Positions 29,538-41,049 are shown, counted from the stretch's first letter. The stretch is DNA of 45,239 bases from Ectocarpus siliculosus (GCA_000310025.1 FN649754.1:162753-207991), one strand, 5' to 3'. Numbers and translations are program-made. The notes: generated by a model not told the origin, from the sequence alone.

Positions 29538-30955
29538 TTTCTGAAGCTTTAGCTTCAGTCTCATATTTCAATATCCGTGGGTGGAACTTTATTCGCATAG
29601 CCCACCCCTTGCCCGACCCTGTCTCAAATGCCGATCTCGAGCTACAGTGTAAATCTCGTGGCGCCCGAAGTATAGTTCGGTAGGCAATCGCAAACCACTA
29701 CCCCTCCCCGAGTTTCAGGAGCTTCCACCTACTGTGGCCGACACGGCTCGGCCGGGACTGTTCCTTGTCTGTGTCGCCATGGGAACGGCCGGTTGAACAG
29801 CGAAAGAGGGTCCTGCGTGCTGCGCGCCACAATCTTTTTTTTTTGTGATTTTCTTCGTGAGTGACCATGCTGCTGTTGCTGAATTGCTTCAGACAAGGTT
29901 GTGATATCGTGTCTGTCGCTTTGGGGTGTTCGCGTCGCGTAGTAGGCGATGCGCGTCGCTTACTTTGTCGCCTGTTGTGTCGTTATACATGAAAAGCAAC
30001 AGCAGCACAACAGTTGAGACAGACAACAACATATTTTTTTCTCTCTTGCTGCATATGCTTGGATGGGTGGTATGCATCGTAATACTGTAGTCTAAGCGGC
30101 ATATGCATGGGTGGCATACATCGAATAAGGGTGTTGATCCTTTTTGAGTCTGCTGCGTAGTCAGTCGTAACTTGAGCGATAAGGTAGATGGCAGAACAAT
30201 CTTATTTACAACAGAAAGTGAGGATTGGCAACCAACAGTCTGCTGCTCTGTGCAGCGGTGCACATCTATCGCGGACGGACTAGTTCGTCCGTGTAGTTAG
30301 TCATGGTTTTTGTTTTCACTTCGTCACAGAAGGATGCAAGTCCGCCCTACTCTAGTCTAGTTCCAACTCGGCGACTTGTGGTTGTTGTGCTTGTTGTTGC
30401 TGAGCCCACTTCGGATACCGCCGTTCGGTACAGATGTCTGACAGCCTGCGGTGGGCCAAAGGGACGAGCGTGAGTGAGTGTCTTCTCGAGAGTGAATGCC
30501 TTGTCTTCTCTCCGCTCTCTTCTTTTAGTCTATCTGTCTCTCTCGTTTTTCGCAGGTGGGGTCCAAACCATATCGAACTACATCAACCGCAGTGGTTTCG
30601 CATCTTGCTGAGTAAGAGACTACCCGTGCACCGGGCTGCTGCATGAGAGGCGATGTGCGCTACCTGTTTTATGTCAAGCAATGGACTTGGGGCCCTACCT
30701 AATGCTGGACATGCAGTGCTATGTGGCATGTTCCAGCGACCCAGGGCGAGCGACGACCACGGTGGGTTTTCTATGCGTCTTTTGCCTCCTCCCTCAAGCC
30801 TGTCGCGCCTGTGGCTCACTTGTCTTTGATCTCCTTTTTTCCTTTTTCATGCTTTGTTTGTTGGGGTCCCTCAGCCGCCCGCCCACCGATCATTTCAGTA
30901 ATAATTTTTGTTGGGAGGGGTGTTTACCTTGCCATGTTCATGACTGAGCCCCGGA
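29538..30955 (+). repeat. Long-unit repeat R5, unit 1
   Basis: Module A (29538-29850) starts with the hairpin GAAGCTTTAGCTTC, includes GATCTCGAGCTACAGTGTAA and ends GGAACGGCCGGTTGAACAGC...GCTGCGCGCCACAA. Module C (about 29870-30300) includes TTGAGCGATAAGG.TAGATGG. Module B (about 30400-30955) includes GGTGGGCC and a pyrimidine-rich TCTGTCTCTCTCG tract before a GGGGTCC segment. The same A-C-B order recurs at 31049-32185 and 34882-36490. No conserved protein frame is seen. Confidence 0.82.
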
Positions 30956-31048
30956 CGTTTTACTCGCACCCCGTCCATTCCACTTGTCAACACACCACGA
31001 CATCCTATTGTACCATGCCCACCGACACGTCCAAGGCTTGGGGATCTC

Positions 31049-32185
31049 ATCATTCAGTATCCGTGGAAGTTTCATTCGCATGCGCCACCCCTTGCCCGAC
31101 CCGGTCTAAAATGATGGATCTCGAGCTACAGTGCAAATCTCGTTGCGCCTCGAGTATGTATGGTTCGGTGTGGAATCGCAAATCATGAGCCGTCCCCGAG
31201 TTTGAGCGGCTTTCCGCCTCCTGTGGCCGGCAAGACTCGGCCTTGACTGCTGTTCCTTGCCTGTTTCGCCATGGAAACGGCCGGTTGAACAGCGAAAGAG
31301 GGTCCTGCGTGCTGCGCGCCACATTTTGTTTGTTTTTGCGTTTGTTCTTGAGTGACCATTCATTGCACACACACATACACGCGGCTGCTGTTGCGGTTTC
31401 TGCTCTTGTTATTGTCGGAATGTGCTGCAATGGTCGTACGGTTATCGTAGTCAGGTTTGACAACAGTCTGCTCGTTTGTATAGCGGAAGCGGTGCGCATC
31501 TTTCGCGACGGCAAGCGCATTGAGATAATAGTTCGTCCGTCGTGCTTCTAGTCTACACAGACAGATAGAATGGTCGTGTTCTTCTTTGTTGCCACTTCCT
31601 GCCAGAAAAGAAAGAAAGTCTCCACCAACTTACAGTGTCTCCACAGCAGTTCGGAAACGACGGCTATTTTTCTTTTGTCGTGTTCGTTGTTGCTGAGCGC
31701 ACATCGGATGTCGCCGTTCGTTACACGTGTTCGAGCCTGCGGTGGGCCAGAGGGATGAGAGTGAATGTCTTCTCGACGAGCGTTCATGCCTTGTCTTCTC
31801 GAGTCTCTCTTCCTTTAGTCTACCTCTTTCTCTCTGTTGCATTTTCGCCGTTAGGATCCCAATAACATCGAACGTCAACCGCAATCGTTCAGCGTCTTGC
31901 TGAGTAGGAGGCTACCCGTGTACCCGGCTGCTGCATGTGAGGCAATGGGCCCCGCCTCTTTCCGTCAAGCAATGCGCATGGCCCCTACGGTTCGCCGCAC
32001 ATGCCGTGCTGCTTCCAGCGGTTCAGAGCGGCGACGGTGTTTTTCGCCGGTAGAGCCCCAGAACAACACGAACCCCGCGACTGTTTCATTGTTTTCGGGT
32101 CCCCCACTCACCCAACCATCCATGAATTTCAGCAGTTTTCGTTGGGGGGATGTTTTTCTTGTCATGTCCATGACGTGGTGCCCCG
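31049..32185 (+). repeat. Long-unit repeat R5, unit 2
   Basis: The module A anchor GGCCGGTTGAACAGCGAAAG lies 1492 bp after that of unit 1. Module C is shortened, and module B contains ACCCGGCTGCTGCATGTGAG and CTTCCAGCGGTTCAGAGCGG. Confidence 0.82.
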
Positions 32186-32960
32186 AGCGAATATGGTTCG
32201 GTAGGGACTCGCAAACCATGACCCCTCCCCGAGTTTGAGCATCATCTTCAACCTCTTGTGACGGACAAGAAGACCGGAAACTGTCTCGCCATCCAAACAA
32301 CAGTTGGCCAGTTGAAACAAAGAGGGTCCGGTCCGCCGAAGATTTTGATTTTATGTTTCCCTGCCGACAAATAACCTCGGCTACGGCAGTGCAAATCTCA
32401 TGGCGCCTCAAGTACGGTTCCGTAGGGAATTGCAAACCACGACCCCTCCCCGAAGTTGAGTATAGCTTCCCACTTCCTGCGGCGGATAAGACCGACGTCA
32501 AACCCTAGATTTTGTCTGTCCGTGTCGCCATGTCGTCGCCATCCACGAACAGCAGTTGGAGAGTCAAAATAAAAAGGGTCCGCTTCGCCACCAAGAAAAC
32601 AGTTTTTTTTTTCGATTCTTCTACAGCTGGATATATATGGTGCTACCATGTATCGGGTGTAGCTGTGGTTGAGCTTGAGGGATATAGGGTCTACGGCAGC
32701 ATATTCTATGCGAAGATTTAGAGCCTTCCTCGCGTAACGATGCGCATCTCTCCCACGGCAAGCAGAATGAATGACGTCATCATGACGCTATATCTTGTGA
32801 CTACAAGTTCAAGTTCGCCCGGGCGTTGTTGTTCTTGCCGGAGAAAGAGACTAAACTTGTACTACGTACCAGTCCGTGAATGTATTCGGCTACTGCATGT
32901 ATGTGAGGTAGTGGGTGCTGCCCCAGCTGTTTGCTGCGGTGCATGGAAAACTTCTAGTGG
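32186..32960 (+). repeat. Long-unit repeat R5, degenerate partial units
   Basis: Two further module A fragments (about 32190-32345 and 32398-32605) share CGCAAACCATGACCCCTCCC-type and AGAGGGTCCG segments. At 32880-32955 a module B-like stretch (GGCTACTGCATGTATGTGAG...) follows. All are more diverged than the main units. Confidence 0.65.
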
Positions 32961-32999
32961 GTTCGTCCATGAATAGCTTTTGCAGCACTTTTTTTTTTT

Positions 33000-33225
33000 T
33001 AATTTGACACCATCTCTATCTATAGAAAAGAGTCTGAGACAGAATAGCAATGAATTCATAACGTCAGAAAGTACCTGTATGTCTACGTTCCCAGACAGCA
33101 TGTAGGGACATCTCCCCTGCGGGTAACAAGCTCAACAAGACAGTTTGGTAGCTGTCTTGTGTGTCTCATATATGTTATGTTGGGAAGGTGCAGAGGATAT
33201 ATATGTGTTGGGAGATTGCATGTTA
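33000..33225 (-). repeat. Dispersed repeat R4, partial inverted copy
   Basis: Reverse complement of the right part of R4, including AGGCTCAACAAGACAGTTTGGTAGC-type sequence with AAGCTC here, TGTGTGTCTCATATATGTTA and GGGAAGGTGCAGAGGATATA. Confidence 0.87.
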
Positions 33226-34420
33226 TCGTCCCACACCGCCGTTGGCTTTTTTTCTGGCGTTTGATGGCTGGCGGACCGCATGTAGCTCACAACCATGCTC
33301 ACATCATGCACACACATGCACACTCGTGCGACACAAATATGTCCGAACCATGTTGCTTCACTTCCCGTTGCTCTGCACCCTCTCTCCTGACGCCACCAAA
33401 GTTCTTGATCACTCTGCCCACCTCTGACACCGCCATGGCATAGCTCAACTGCTGGTTACTACATGCGGGAGGCTGGTTGAGAGGCAGTAGACATGTGGCT
33501 CTCCAGGAATCGTACGCCTGTTCTATTCTATCTTTCAATAAATTATCTCACTCTCAATTTCACTCTCAATTTCACTCTCAATTTCATGCGTCGCTCTCAA
33601 TTTCACGAATTTGTTTCGGGCGTTTTGTGTGTGGCACCCCTTTTTTAAGTATTTATTTGTGTATAATACGACTTCTTCATGGATGGGTAATGAGAGGTTT
33701 CAATTCAACTACTGTACTACAATATCTTACTTACTGGAGTATGGAGGGTGCTCGTTGTTCTTATGCATGGCATGTACCGGCAGTAGTAGGTGACATAATA
33801 TATCGCATGATCAATCTTCACAGCTAATTATGTTAATCCACGACGACGAGGACGTCAAACGATAGATGATAGATTAGTTTCGGAAAGCTATCGGTGCCAA
33901 CGCCGCCCGGCCACGATTTCTGCTGTAGAGCAATCGAGCTTTGAAAATTAAAAATTGTTCACATCAGGGGGTGTGATATCGTATGTCATCTACTCTGTGT
34001 TAGAACTCTTTGTCGTGCTCGGTGGGCGAGCGTGTCGCGGTGTGCGCCCTCGACTTTAGTAACCGCTAAAAAACTGGAAAGCTTCAGACAGGCAACGCGA
34101 CGATACTCGTCGAGTTGCTATCACATACGTACATGTACATACGTATACTGCTGTAATACACAGCAGCAGTACTGCTGTACAAACCATCGTACACAAACGG
34201 CACGATCAAGGGCATGCCAACCTACCGCACGGCAATATTCAGTACATGTATGCATGCCATCCAACGGGTGCACGCACTGACCTCACATTAGCCGGCTGCA
34301 GTGTCTACCGCAGAGCCGGCCAGTTAACATCAAAATCCTTCCAATTCGTACTAGTCTATCACACACTGTGATACACATGTGGTTGCTGTGCCGCTTCTTG
34401 TGTGGTCCGTTTCTATAACA
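33226..34420. other. No gene seen; 12-bp microsatellite at 33548-33606
   Basis: TCTCAATTTCAC is repeated four to five times at 33548-33606, with one degenerate unit. The remainder, including 33607-34420, lacks coding character. Confidence 0.5.
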
Positions 34421-34424
34421 ACCT

Positions 34425-34610
34425 CGCGTGCGGCTACGAATCCAGTGATGATTTTCTTTCGCGCGGAGGGAGTCCGAGGAACGAAAGGTGCTGCGCGCCG
34501 CGTCTCGCGCCAAGCGCGGTCGTGGTCGTGGCGCGGTGAGCCTGCGGAGGTAGCGGCTTATCAATGGGGTGTGTGGTGTGTCGCACACAAAAACTGCAAA
34601 AAACCCCGTC
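34425..34610 (+). repeat. Repeat family R1, diverged copy
   Basis: It contains CCTCGCGTGCGGCTACGAAT, CTTTCGCGCGGAGGGAGTCC, GGTGCTGCGCGCCGCGTCTC and GCGCGGTGAGCCTGCGGAGG, in the same order as the other R1 copies. Confidence 0.75.
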
Positions 34611-34881
34611 AAACCGGGGGGGGAGCGCTACTGCTTGTGCTACGGTGTGGTGTCTTTTGAACAACCTCTCGGCTAGACAACCACAAGCAGCAGGGGGATT
34701 CTGCTGATGCTGCCTCTAGCGTACCTGCGTGTGGCACACTCCTACGTATGTATTTGTCTCGTGACGCCGACGTACGCACCGAGACACGGCGACGAAAGAA
34801 GAAGCACAGCAGAGCACCAACCACCTTCTTCGTTTTTCTTCTGTCGTCGTGACGCCATCATCGTGAATCCAACCAGCAGCA

Positions 34882-36490
34882 GTTCTGAAGCTTTAGCTTC
34901 AGTCTCAGTCTCATCTTTCAATATCCGTGGAACTTTATTCGGATAGCCCACCCCTTGCCCGACCCTGTCTCAAATGCCGATCTCGAGCTACAGTGTAAAC
35001 AAATCTCGTGGCGCCTCGAGTGCGGTTCGGTGTGGAATCGCAAACCGTGAGCCGTCCCCAAGTTTGAGCACCTTCCGCCTCCTGTGGCCGGCAAGACTGT
35101 TCCTTGCCCTGTTTCGTCATGGGAACGGCCGGTTGAACAGCGAAAGAGGGTCCTGCGTGCTGCGCGCCACAACTTTTTTTTGTTTTCGTTTGTGATTTTC
35201 TTCCTGAGTGAACGTTGTACACATGCGCTGCTGTCATGCTCGGAATATGCTGCAAAGAATGGTCGTAAGGTTATCGTCTCTGCGCTTGGGCTGCACGCTG
35301 TGCTCGCGTAGAAGATGCGCTTTCCTCAATTTTTTCTCTGTGCTGTGCCGATATCCGTGAAGAAAAACAACGGCAGCACGGTTGAAGATACAGACAACGA
35401 CGGTCCGCCTTCGTTTTTTTTTTATGTTCTTGCTGCAATGCATGGATGGGTGATCAAGCATCGTACGCGTGTTGCTGCCCTATCTTGCATAGGCTCAAAC
35501 GATACAAAAAAAAAAAAGTTTCCAGCCGGGTTCTCTCCACTCACTGAAAACACTGCGCCTACACCACTCTCGGCTGCTGCTGTGGTGATACACCTATCCT
35601 GAACGGGTATTGCAGTCTTTCTGTGAGGTTGTGTACACTTTCCACAAATTAGAGGTGATTTCTCCAGCTCTTTGGATTGTTTTAAAGTCGAACTGCTTGT
35701 ACAGCAGGCTCTTTGGTGTGCTGCGTAGTCGTAATTTGAGCGATAAGGGGTAGATGGCAGCACATTTTTTTTTGCGTGGTGAGGTTTGACAACTGGTCGT
35801 TCGTGTAGCGGTGCGCGTCTATCGCGACGGCAAGCGTGTTGAGAAAATTATAGTTCGTCCGTAGTGCGTCTAGTCGTCATGTTCTCTTTTTTTGTAACTT
35901 CATCTTCATACCAAAAATAAAAGATGAAAGAGAGTCTCCACAGTTAGTAGTTCGGAAACGGCGACTATATTTGTTATGTTTGTTGCTGCTGAGCGCACAT
36001 CGGATGTCGCCGTTCGTTACAGCCTGCGGTGGGCCGCAGGGACGAGAGTGAGTGTCTTCTCGAGAGTTATTTAATGCCTTCTCGACGCTCTCTTCTATTG
36101 GTCTTTGGTCTGTACTACAGTAATACCTGTCTCTCTCTCGCCTATCGCCGTTGGGGTCCCAACAACATCGAACGTCAACCGCAATCGTTTGCTTCTTGCT
36201 GGGAAGAGGCTACCCGTGTACCCGGCTGCTGCATGTGAGGCGTTGGGCGCTGCCACTCTACTTGAAGCAATGGGCATTACCCCTACTGTTTGCTGCATGC
36301 AGGTCTATGTGACAGCTTCCAGCGGTTCAGAGCGGCGACGGTGGCTTTTCTATTCTCCCTTTTGCCACCTCCCTGAAGCCTGTCGCGTCTGGCTCACTTG
36401 TCTTTGTTCTCCCTTCTTTCCATTTTTATTTTTTGCTTTTTGGGGTCCGCCGGTCACCCACCCACCCATTAGTTCAGTTTTTTGTTTTTA
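34882..36490 (+). repeat. Long-unit repeat R5, unit 3
   Basis: It starts with the same TTCTGAAGCTTTAGCTTCAG as unit 1 and carries the module A anchor at 35121, the module C marker GAGCGATAAGGGGTAGATGG and module B with TACCCGGCTGCTGCATGTGA and CTTCCAGCGGTTCAGAGCGG. It ends in a T-rich stretch near 36490. Confidence 0.82.
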
Positions 36491-37326
36491 TTACGAGCAG
36501 TAACCAGAAACGGGTATACCCGGGTACTTTATCACCAATTTAGGGTACACTTCGACATCAACGCGCCTGCATCCCCAGGTCCCCCCAGGTAGCCGGCGGC
36601 ATCTCCAGACCCTCTGTTGTTACCGATCGATGCTGGTTACTGGTGTACCCGGAAACGGTCGATTTCGTACCCAGGAACGGTAATACTATCCCGGCGCCGA
36701 AGACTCTAAAACCCGCAGAAAAAAACGTGTACCGCACATACCCGTACGACATACCAGTCAGTCTCATGTCACGTATTTATCGACTCGTGGGCCCGGGCTC
36801 CTCTTCTAGAGGGGTCGAACTCGCTCGATCCGCGAGTTAGCTCGCTGTGGTGCTCGTACATTAGGTAATGACAGAGCGACAAAACGGGCACGATCTGCCT
36901 CATGCTTCCGAGGCACAGCTCTTGGGGATGTAGGCTTGTGGATGTTGACGATTGTCCCCTATCGGTTCTCGAAGAGGTGTTCTAGATTGTCGTCCTAATT
37001 TGTTCTTGAGTTGGTGCGTGCTCTCTCCGCAGTGCGTCGCGCGAGCAGAAGAAACCCTATGCAGCAATGGCCACTGATGTACATAAGCAGAGCACCCGAT
37101 TGTGCTATCTTATACATAGTCACAGGTCAAAGGCAAAACTCAAGTGCTGCGTGTGAGCCTGTACGTGTCCTGTACAGCTGCAGCGCGGCGTACCAACTCA
37201 CTTGTTGTGCTGCTGGACTCTTAGTACGAGAGGCTCGGCTCTGAGTACGCAGGAAGTCCGAAGGAGAAGAAGATGGGTTGGTGGAAATGTAGATACTTGA
37301 TCAGTGGAGACCAGAAAGAATGTAGA
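36491..37326. other. No gene seen; another GGGTATACCC palindrome
   Basis: CGGGTATACCCG at 36511-36522 and repeated GGTACCC/GTGTACCCGG-type motifs (36540-36690) recall the 8.9-9.8 kb repeats. No coding region. Confidence 0.5.
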
Positions 37327-37418
37327 GAAACAGAGGGGTAGTGAACCCCGTAGAAGCAGAGAGGTTGAGAAACTCCAAATAGGCAGAGGGTTGGAGAACC
37401 CCCAAAGAAGCAGAGTGA
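37327..37418 (+). repeat. 27-bp minisatellite, about 3.4 units
   Basis: Units start at 37327, 37354, 37381 and 37408 with an A(A/G)(A/G)CAGAG core followed by a GAGAACC/CCCAAA-type half. Confidence 0.8.
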
Positions 37419-37606
37419 GAGGATGGGGCGAGTACGCGCTCATCCTCGAAATCATGGAATCACACCTATCCGACAACGTCGACCAATCACACGTGCTCAG
37501 AATACGGTACTGGTAAGCTACCATCCATACGTTTCTGGAAAGATGACTTCAACACCGTTCTCTCGAACTTGTGCCACGTATGCACATCAAGTATTGCTTG
37601 CACGCA

Positions 37607-37835
37607 CAAGTGATTACTTGCACTGACGTACGACAAACCGCAGAATACAGCTTCAACAATTGAACTACTTCCAAATTCGACTGCTGAGCGCATACGAATA
37701 TTCATTCATTCAAGCACGCAAGTCTGAGTTACTTGCAGCGGCGTATCCTTTCATACACACGCAAGTTAGAGGCACTTGCGACAACTACTACCCGATGCAT
37801 TTATATTTCCGACCCCGCAAGTCTGAGCTACTTGC
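37607..37835. repeat. Series of GCAAGT...ACTTGC stem-loops
   Basis: GCAAGT-7 nt-ACTTGC occurs at 37718-37736, 37761-37779 and 37817-37835. A related CAAGT-4 nt-ACTTG lies at 37607-37620. Loops read CTGAGTT, TAGAGGC and CTGAGCT. Confidence 0.8.
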
Positions 37836-37981
37836 ACTGCTGCTGTGACATTTTTATTTCTGGAAACCTAGTCAATGCAGACTATTTCTGGATATGAAAC
37901 ACAGAACATCAACCATGTACATCTCCATATTCCGAGTATGACAGACCATACGGAATTTTACCTACTACATGACATAGCGAC

Positions 37982-38246
37982 ATCTGTACCTATAAAACCA
38001 AACGTTGTAGGCCGGTGTTGTTGTTGTCGCTGTTGTTGTTGTCGTCCCTTTTCAAAAACGCGCTGTTCGATGTTTCAGCCTCCGGCTCTTTCGCGAGGAG
38101 GGAGACCAAGGCACACAAGGTGCTGCGCGCCGTGGGCGGCGACGGTGGCGCAGTGTGCGTGCGGAGGTGGCGGAGCAACCGGCTGCGCTACACAAAGAAT
38201 ATGTCAAATCGTTTTGGGGGGGGGCTGCTGCTGTGTGCAGCTGCTG
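37982..38246 (+). repeat. Dispersed repeat family R1, long copy 2
   Basis: Direct copy of 9381-9682, with the same start (ATCTGTACCTATAAAAC) and end (GTGTGCAGCTGCTG) and a shorter (GTT)n tract. It lacks a stretch equivalent to about 9545-9580. Confidence 0.9.
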
Positions 38247-38260
38247 TGGTCTGTCTGTTA

Positions 38261-39050
38261 GGGTCGGTCTAACGAAGAAATCAGATCTCGAACTCACATT
38301 CAGATTTGGTTATAAGACCGGAAGATCCACAGAAGAACTCTTTCGGAACCCGTCGAATCTTTAGGACTTATAACAGGACGACCCAAAACCAAATCGGGAT
38401 TTGAAAAAAAAAGGTGAAATTTAATCGGATCCCGATTTGGGTGAACAGCGTCCATAGTTGCGGGACCACGGTCTACTCGCATACACGGCGCGTGCCCACC
38501 TACCCCCATCCACACGAACTCCATCCACCGCCGAGCACAGAGGAAAGAAAGAGCACAAAAAGCCAACCCAAAGGGAGGGTGACTGCGCATCGTTGTTGCA
38601 CGTGACTGGTCCCGAAAAAAAACGTGTGTGGGATGTGTTGGTCTGTGGGGCAATCTCCCGTGGGTTGTTGAACTATAAATGCACAGATGAATTGATTGGC
38701 GGCTTTCCATCGAACGAGGGTCGATTCAAAGTGTCACATGCATAGACATCGTGTCCGTACCGCACAGAGGCCATGTACGCGTTTTGTGTGTGCTTCGCGG
38801 GAGCGATAGCTCCCCATGTGGTGTGGCCACGTCACAGCAGTACGTCACAACAGCAATCTGGCAGTTGGCAAGCGGCGGACCTCTCGGGTTGTTCGTGGTG
38901 GACTGCAGAGATTCGTTTCCATTTGGCAGATAGATCTCCCGTTAAGGCACAAGGCCATTTCTTTCCGGATTTGGGTAGATCCGACTCTTTTAGACTATTC
39001 TTATATCGAAATGTGATTTTGAGATCTGATTTCTTCGTTAAGAACGACCC
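38261..39050. mobile_element. 790-bp inverted-repeat element between two R1 copies
   Basis: The left arm (38261-about 38330: GGGTCGGTCTAACGAAGAAA, then TCAGATCTCGAACTCACATT) pairs with the right arm (about 38980-39050, reading in complement GGGTCGTTCTTAACGAAGAA, TCAGATCTCAAAATCACATT). The arms are about 60-70 bp, with substitutions and one indel. No target duplication was obvious and no transposase is encoded. Confidence 0.72.
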
Positions 39051-39061
39051 AAAGGGTCGTA

Positions 39062-39270
39062 AACCTCACGGCTACCAATAAAAAATCCAGTGCATTTTCC
39101 TTTCGCGTCGAGGAAGACCGAGGCACAAAAGACACTGCCCGCCACGTCTCGCGCCCAGCGCGGCGCGGTCATGGCGCGGTGAGTCTGCGGGGGTGGCGCC
39201 GCAACCGGCTCTGCGGTACACAAAAAAAATGGTGAAATCGTTTTTTTTGGGGTGCGCTGCTGTGCTGCTG
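39062..39270 (+). repeat. Repeat family R1, copy with ACCTCACGGCTACCAAT start
   Basis: It starts AACCTCACGGCTACCAATA, passes CTTTCGCGTCGAGGAAGACC and GTCTCGCGCCCAGCGCGGCG, and ends near GGGGTGCGCTGCTGTGCTG. Confidence 0.8.
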
Positions 39271-39302
39271 TGCTGTGCCTTTCTTTGAGGTCCCTGTCTT
39301 AG

Positions 39303-39425
39303 AACAACCTCACGGCTACCAATACAGCGCTCTCCTTTCGCGTGGAGAGAGACCGAGGCACGCAAGGTGCGGCACACCGTGTCTCGCGCCCAGAGCGGCC
39401 GCGGTTGTGGCGCACGAGTGACACA
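39303..39425 (+). repeat. Repeat family R1, short copy
   Basis: It starts AACAACCTCACGGCTACCAA, continues CCTTTCGCGTGGAGAGAGAC and GTGTCTCGCGCCCAGAGCGG, and then diverges. Confidence 0.8.
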
Positions 39426-40145
39426 GCAGCAGTAGCAGTCAGGGGGATGTTCGCAGAAAAGTATACTGCTGCTGTACATACGGCAGCATGTAGGACGGGG
39501 GCACAAAAAATAAAAGGCCATCCGTTGAAAGCAAAGTAGGCGACATGTACTGCTGTATGCACTGCTGTATACACATTAATATCACACGAAAGGCAGCGTG
39601 CTCTGTACCAACCTCTACCTGCCTGTTCTGAATTATGTTGTGCCCTGTGCATATATATCTAAAACTCTGTAGGTCGTAGTTCACGCTGCTAGGCTATTGC
39701 TGTGTGCTGTGGTTGCTACATAATAATAAGCTGAACATCATCCAGCGCCAGCACAGCAGCACCAGCACCAGGAGCAGCACCATCAGCGCAGCAGCAGCAG
39801 TACTACAGAGTATACTCTGGCTGCTGCTGTACGTAGTCCCTTCGTTTCAAAATAAATGGGTTGCTGTGTGTCAGAGTAGTACGTAGGTGTGGCTTCCCAA
39901 CGGATTCTTGCGTGTATTTAATCCTGCCAAATCATTAAGCAGTGTGGTAGAATTCACGCAGCGTACGCAGTAGTAGTAGTAAACATAAACAATAGCAGAC
40001 CCAACAACAGCAGACCCACGAGGCCGCGTTGGCTACACAACAAGAAGAGTTCATGTTTTGAAAACCGAAAAAGATTCGCCGAAAAGGTTGTCATGTACTA
40101 CCTGACACATGACATGACATGACATGCCTCCCACACATAATAATA
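39426..40145. other. No gene seen; CAG/CAGCAC microsatellites
   Basis: CAGCA-type repeats lie at 39749-39803, ACATG repeats at 40092-40125 and AGTAGTAGTAGTA at 39970-39982. There is no coding region. Confidence 0.5.
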
Positions 40146-40253
40146 TTTGGGAAAACGACACAACAGGCCTGACGGGAAATGATACCCTTTCATTAATCAT
40201 TTCCCCCGCAGGAATCTTCCCAACTCCTTTAAAATTTCCCCTCCAACCATGGG

Positions 40254-40256
<3 letters not shown>
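40146..40256 (-). repeat. Shortened inverted copy of the 8904-9195 repeat
   Basis: Reverse complement of 9175-9195 joined to that of about 8908-9000. The internal part with the palindromes is missing. It abuts a (TTG)n tract at 40255-40295. Confidence 0.82.
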
Positions 40257-40295
<39 letters not shown>

Positions 40296-40412
40296 ATTGC
40301 CTTCACATTAAAAACCGTTCCGATCTCTCTCTCTACCCAGTGTACCTTCGTATGTCCGTACTGATCCAACACTCGACGCGGTCGATTCCCGTGGTCACAG
40401 GTTAACTTACAA
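40248..40412 (+). repeat. Dispersed repeat R2, truncated copy
   Basis: (TTG)n at 40255-40295 followed by CTTCACATTAAAAACCGTTC, TACCTTCGTATGTCCGTACT and GGTCACAGGTTAACTTAC, as in 22505-22640, and then a break at about 40412. Confidence 0.88.
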
Positions 40413-40702
40413 CAAGGATTATTGAACTTTGGTTTGAATTCGTGACATCAGTTTGAGAATTTTCTCGTGGCGGCAGGTATGTTGGATGTACTCACAGCAT
40501 CAACAGATTATTGCGAGCAAGAATTTCCCGAGCAGATGGAGCGGGGAGTTTGGGGGTTCAATGGTTGCTATGGATTAGATTTGGTGGTACCAACTTTATC
40601 ACATATTGCAGGTTTGAGGGTATGGGTGTCTACAACGGAATTTGTGTGCGTGGCTTGTGGTTCCTCACTTCCTTTTTCTGTGTATAATCAAGTCCTTTTT
40701 CC

Positions 40703-40892
40703 GGCTCTCACGCCAACCCCGGCTTCCACGCCCATACTCCGGCTATCACGCCAACCCGGCTTCCACGCCTTCAGGACTCCCACGTCCCTAAATATACCTT
40801 TACATCAGGGCCACCACGCCACCCGGCTTCCACGCCACAACTATATTATACACGAGCTTCCACGCTCCACCACGTAGAAGGGCTTTCACGCC
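40703..40892 (+). repeat. Cluster of GGCTTCCACGCC motifs upstream of the copia ORF
   Basis: GGCTNNCACGCC occurs at 40703, 40721, 40741, 40758, 40825 and 40881, with a variant GAGCTTCCACGCT near 40854. All are in the same orientation. The cluster lies 160-350 bp upstream of the Gag start, within the expected LTR/leader. A regulatory role is conjecture. Confidence 0.75.
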
Positions 40893-41049
40893 CGCGGATA
40901 GTTTCTACATTTTGACCGTTGGCAGTACCCAGCTGCTGGCACCTTTTGTTTCCCACTACGGGACCCCGCGCCGAGGCACCCACGCACAAAGCTACTCAAC
41001 ACGCTAGCGTTTCGATCAAGAGAGTGGCCGCTGTGTCTACGCGCGCAAG

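Noticed and set aside
30583-30819. ORFs in the R5 array as a repeated protein
   Set aside because: Corresponding positions in units 2 and 3 do not preserve the frame, so protein coding is not supported.
33548-33606. CRISPR-like direct repeats
   Set aside because: Uninterrupted 12-bp tandem repeat without spacers. An ordinary microsatellite in a eukaryotic-type context.
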